Both the position numbers and the translations under genes were made by a program. DNA of 64,000 bases from Paenibacillus_E qinlingensis_A (lineage in GTDB: Bacteria; Bacillota; Bacilli; Paenibacillales; NBRC-103111): positions 62,001-126,000 of the forward strand of contig NZ_JAVDSB010000005.1 in assembly GCF_031455095.1 (NCBI RefSeq), given 5' to 3'. Below, in pieces: positions 61,756 to 64,000 of this stretch. Positions within the stretch are counted from its first letter, which is position 1; every line of letters begins with the position of its first letter. The notes beneath the pieces are model-generated. The model was not told where the DNA came from. It ran no database searches and saw only the letters and a program-made list of their open reading frames with translations.

Positions 61756-62543
61756 TATCGATTCGATTGTTTATGCTGCTCATTAAAGCAAGTCTGCGAA
61801 GCCGCATGCAATATAAGTTTAACTTTGTTTTTTCGACCATCATGGCTTCGTTTATTCAAATCTCCGAATTCCTAATGGTGGCGCTGGTGATGATGAAATT
61901 TGGTAATATCAAAGGCTGGACACTGTACGAGGTGGGTTACTTGTATGGAGTTATTATGATTTCCAAAGCGATCTATCGAACACTCGCCTCAGACGTGCAT
62001 CATCTCGAAAAATATCTCGTTTCCGGTGACCTGGATGCGATTCTGATTCGGCCTGTTCCTGTCTTAGTCGCCTTGATGACACAGAATTCACGGATTCAAT
62101 TTGCTGAGATTGGACAAGGATTAATTCTGTTAATCATTTCTATGAACGCACTTCAAGCTAACGGGCAAATCGGGTGGATCGCCATTCCTCAGACGGGGTT
62201 CATGATCCTGACAGGAGCTGTCATATTATTCGCCATAGGGCTTGCGACCGCGGCAGCTGGCTTTTGGCTTACACGTATCGAGTTTCTTCAAAATATGACC
62301 GAAGATGCTTCCCATACCGCTGCACGTTATCCACTTAGTATCTATCCCAAATGGCTGCAAGGCGCACTATTAGTGCTCGTTCCAGTAGGCTTTGTTAATT
62401 ATATTCCTACACTATACGTGCTAAGGCATCAAGGTGGAGTCGAGTTGCTATTCGGCACGCTGGCTGTTTCGCTAGCCGTTCTCGGGTTAGCCATGTACTT
62501 TTGGAAACTAGGACTTTCACGATATCAAAGTACAGGTAGTTAA
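61752..62543 (+). CDS. ABC-2 type transporter permease (COG3694-like)
   Basis: About 263 residues, six membrane helices. HHLEKYLVSGDLDAILIRPV and YPLSIYPKWLQGALLVLVPV match the second permease of this family. The ATG at 61752 overlaps the stop of the first permease; a frame to 61677 lies inside that gene. Forms a heterodimeric channel with it. Confidence 0.85.
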   Translation: MISIRLFMLLIKASLRSRMQYKFNFVFSTIMASFIQISEFLMVALVMMKFGNIKGWTLYEVGYLYGVIMISKAIYRTLASDVHHLEKYLVSGDLDAILIRPVPVLVALMTQNSRIQFAEIGQGLILLIISMNALQANGQIGWIAIPQTGFMILTGAVILFAIGLATAAAGFWLTRIEFLQNMTEDASHTAARYPLSIYPKWLQGALLVLVPVGFVNYIPTLYVLRHQGGVELLFGTLAVSLAVLGLAMYFWKLGLSRYQSTGS

Positions 62544-62574
62544 CCATATAAATAAATGGGAGGGCATGCACCCG

Positions 62575-63546
62575 ATGATAACGGTCAAGCATTTACGCAA
62601 AACCTTTCAATCCCCTGTTATCCAGGAAGGGAAGTTTTCGGGGATTCGAACCCTATTTTCTAGGGCATATAAAGAGAAAGAAGCCGTACGTGATGTCAGC
62701 TTCGAGATTGAAACCGGCGAGTTCGTCGGGTATATTGGACCTAATGGGGCAGGAAAGTCGACGACGATTAAAATGCTGACAGGCATCCTGCACCCCACCT
62801 CGGGTGAGGTTCTGATTCATGGTCGCAGCCCGCAGAAGCAACGGAAGCAGGTTGTTAGGCAGCTTGGTGTTGTTTTTGGACAGCGAAGTCAGCTGTGGTG
62901 GGATCTCCCTGTGAAGGATTCCTATGAAATCCTTATCGCGATGTATCGCGTAAAGGAGACAGATGCTCGCCGCCGATTAGGGGAATTGTCAGAGCTCTTG
63001 GATTTAAAAGAAATCTTAGATACCCCGGTTCGTAAGTTATCTCTAGGTCAACGGATGAGAGCGGATCTGGCAGCTTCCATGCTGCATGATCCAGCGATTT
63101 TATTCCTAGATGAGCCTACAATCGGCCTAGATGTCGTCGCTAAGCGAAATATCCGCGGGTTCTTGCATACGTTGAATCGCGATTTCGGGAAGACGATATT
63201 GCTAACGACACATGATATGGACGATATTGAGCAGCTTTGTCCAAGAGTCATTGTCATTAATCATGGGCAAATTGGCTATGATGGTTCCATAGACAAGCTG
63301 CGTGATCGAATCGGCTTGCCAACGATGATGAAGGTGTCCTTTCGTGGTGAGATTCGAGTCCCTGCAAGTTGGGAGCTGCCGTTCCGCGTAGTAGAGCAAG
63401 AAAAGAACTTTTTGAAGATTGCCTGCAACCGTCAAGAACTCAAAGCGATGGATGTGTTGCGGCTTGTGAGCAGCTGGGGCGACATGAACGATGTACATAT
63501 GGAAGAACCGGAATTTGAAGAAGTGATTCAGAACGTCTATTTATAG
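62575..63546 (+). CDS. ABC transporter ATP-binding protein (COG4586-like)
   Basis: About 323 residues. Walker A GPNGAGKST, Q-loop region VVFGQRSQLWWDLP (a hallmark of COG4586), signature LSLGQRMRADL, Walker B AILFLDEPTIGLD, His switch LLTTHDMDD. The N-terminal insertion (about 20-35) is also typical. GGAGG lies 11 bases before the ATG at 62575; the ATG at 62566 is too close to that site. Energises the two permeases; cargo unknown. Confidence 0.9.
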   Translation: MITVKHLRKTFQSPVIQEGKFSGIRTLFSRAYKEKEAVRDVSFEIETGEFVGYIGPNGAGKSTTIKMLTGILHPTSGEVLIHGRSPQKQRKQVVRQLGVVFGQRSQLWWDLPVKDSYEILIAMYRVKETDARRRLGELSELLDLKEILDTPVRKLSLGQRMRADLAASMLHDPAILFLDEPTIGLDVVAKRNIRGFLHTLNRDFGKTILLTTHDMDDIEQLCPRVIVINHGQIGYDGSIDKLRDRIGLPTMMKVSFRGEIRVPASWELPFRVVEQEKNFLKIACNRQELKAMDVLRLVSSWGDMNDVHMEEPEFEEVIQNVYL

Positions 63547-63572
63547 ATCGAGTATGGGAGTGGAACGAAGCT

Positions 63573-64000
63573 ATGGCGATAGGAAATGAAGAACGAGAGA
63601 GGGAAGCGCAGCGTGTCGCTGCAGTTAGAACGAATATTCAGCGGCGAATTGTAGAGCTGCGCCAAACCGTAGATGACCGCAGATCAGAAGCAACGGCTAT
63701 CGGCCGGAGCTTCTGGGATGATATTTCCGTCAACGCAGACAATGACGATGATTTGATTGAAACGGCTGCGAGTATGGCACAGCAGGAGCATGTACTGCAA
63801 GGGCAGGAGCGAAGCTATCGCTTGGCACAAGATGCACTGCGCAAGCTGGAACGCGTCGTCGATGCGCCGTATTTCAGCCGAATTGATTTTCAAGAGAAGG
63901 GCGAGCAGGAGCGGGAGAAAATCTATATCGGTTTGACGTCGTTCATCGACAGCAAGACCGATGAAATTCTTATCTATGACTGGCGAGCTCCGATCGCCAG
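63573..64000 (+). CDS. HelD-like UvrD-family helicase, cut by the window end
   Basis: The first 142 codons of a longer gene. The N-terminus is a helical, charged coiled-coil-like arm (EEREREAQRVAAVRTNIQRR), followed by APYFSRIDF, KIYIGLTSFID and EILIYDWRAPIA, the pattern of HelD, which binds RNA polymerase and recycles it. The ATPase domain lies outside the window. The ribosome site (GGGAG) is rather far from the ATG. Confidence 0.85.
   Translation, partial: MAIGNEEREREAQRVAAVRTNIQRRIVELRQTVDDRRSEATAIGRSFWDDISVNADNDDDLIETAASMAQQEHVLQGQERSYRLAQDALRKLERVVDAPYFSRIDFQEKGEQEREKIYIGLTSFIDSKTDEILIYDWRAPIA

Overview
The window looks like a chromosomal segment of an aerobic, endospore-forming Firmicute of the Paenibacillaceae (Paenibacillus or a close relative). 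Reasons: strong AAGGAGG-type ribosome binding sites, Gram-positive lipoprotein signals, a ctaCDEFG oxidase cluster in the Bacillus order, YhcN/YlaJ- and Cse60-type spore proteins, an LtaS-type enzyme, a GH51 arabinofuranosidase, and carbohydrate uptake systems of the LplB/LplC type controlled by membrane-bound Cache-AraC regulators. No phage, insertion sequence, CRISPR array, rRNA or tRNA gene was recognised.

Layout. 1-5300: the end of a thiamine operon (thiD-thiE), a winged-helix regulator coupled to an M29 aminopeptidase, an MmcQ/YjbR protein, and an AraC regulator divergent from a TIM-barrel sugar isomerase (5345). 6542-12566 (minus): a nucleoside uptake and salvage operon, made of a BMP lipoprotein, one double ATPase and two permeases (NupNOPQ type), then a sulfite-oxidase-like molybdoenzyme and a uridine-phosphorylase-family enzyme. 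12825-14814 (minus): a secreted or anchored FAD-linked oxidase directly followed by a six-helix half-size MFS protein. 15342-21413 (minus): first sugar ABC system (permeases, binding lipoprotein, Cache-AraC regulator). 21671-30607: housekeeping and accessory single genes (TVP38, PAP2, methyltransferase, LLM monooxygenase, IF-3-like paralogue, C39-like protease, M48 protease, Nfu_N-HEAT protein, a divergent guanylate kinase). 30763-33750 (minus): DEAD-box helicase with a tandem-repeat RG tail, and a YhcN/YlaJ lipoprotein. 34029-39306 (plus): cytochrome c oxidase ctaCDEF, ctaG and a DUF420 protein. 39535-47244 (plus): second sugar ABC system, with two paralogous binding lipoproteins bracketing two permeases and a Cache-AraC regulator. 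47344-49519: Na+/drug-type ABC exporter. 49663-57813: Cse60-like protein, AIM24 family, MFS and MATE exporters with an AraC regulator, and an ArsR-type sugar-sensing regulator divergent from abfA. 58009-64000: cytochrome c551, an LtaS-type synthase, a three-gene ABC exporter, and the start of a HelD-type helicase.

The two sugar systems carry no ATPase and no glycoside hydrolase, so they probably share an MsmX-type ATPase encoded elsewhere and import products made by unlinked enzymes. abfA (56302) is the only clear polysaccharide-degrading enzyme here.

The longer gaps are not blank. They hold hairpin terminators and several families of short inverted repeats: TAACTGGAAA/TTTCCAGTTA elements at about 26250 and 60600, ATAACGCTATT hairpins at about 50350, GGGAAC...CGCTATT repeats at about 15200, GATGCA hairpins at about 6280-6460, plus simple repeats and a run of 14 G. 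The observations most worth checking are the molybdoenzyme inside the nucleoside operon, the FAD-oxidase/half-MFS pair, the duplicated binding protein around the second sugar system, the Walker-A-altered guanylate kinase, and the two intergenic elements with matching inverted ends. None of these can be called a proven new system from sequence alone.
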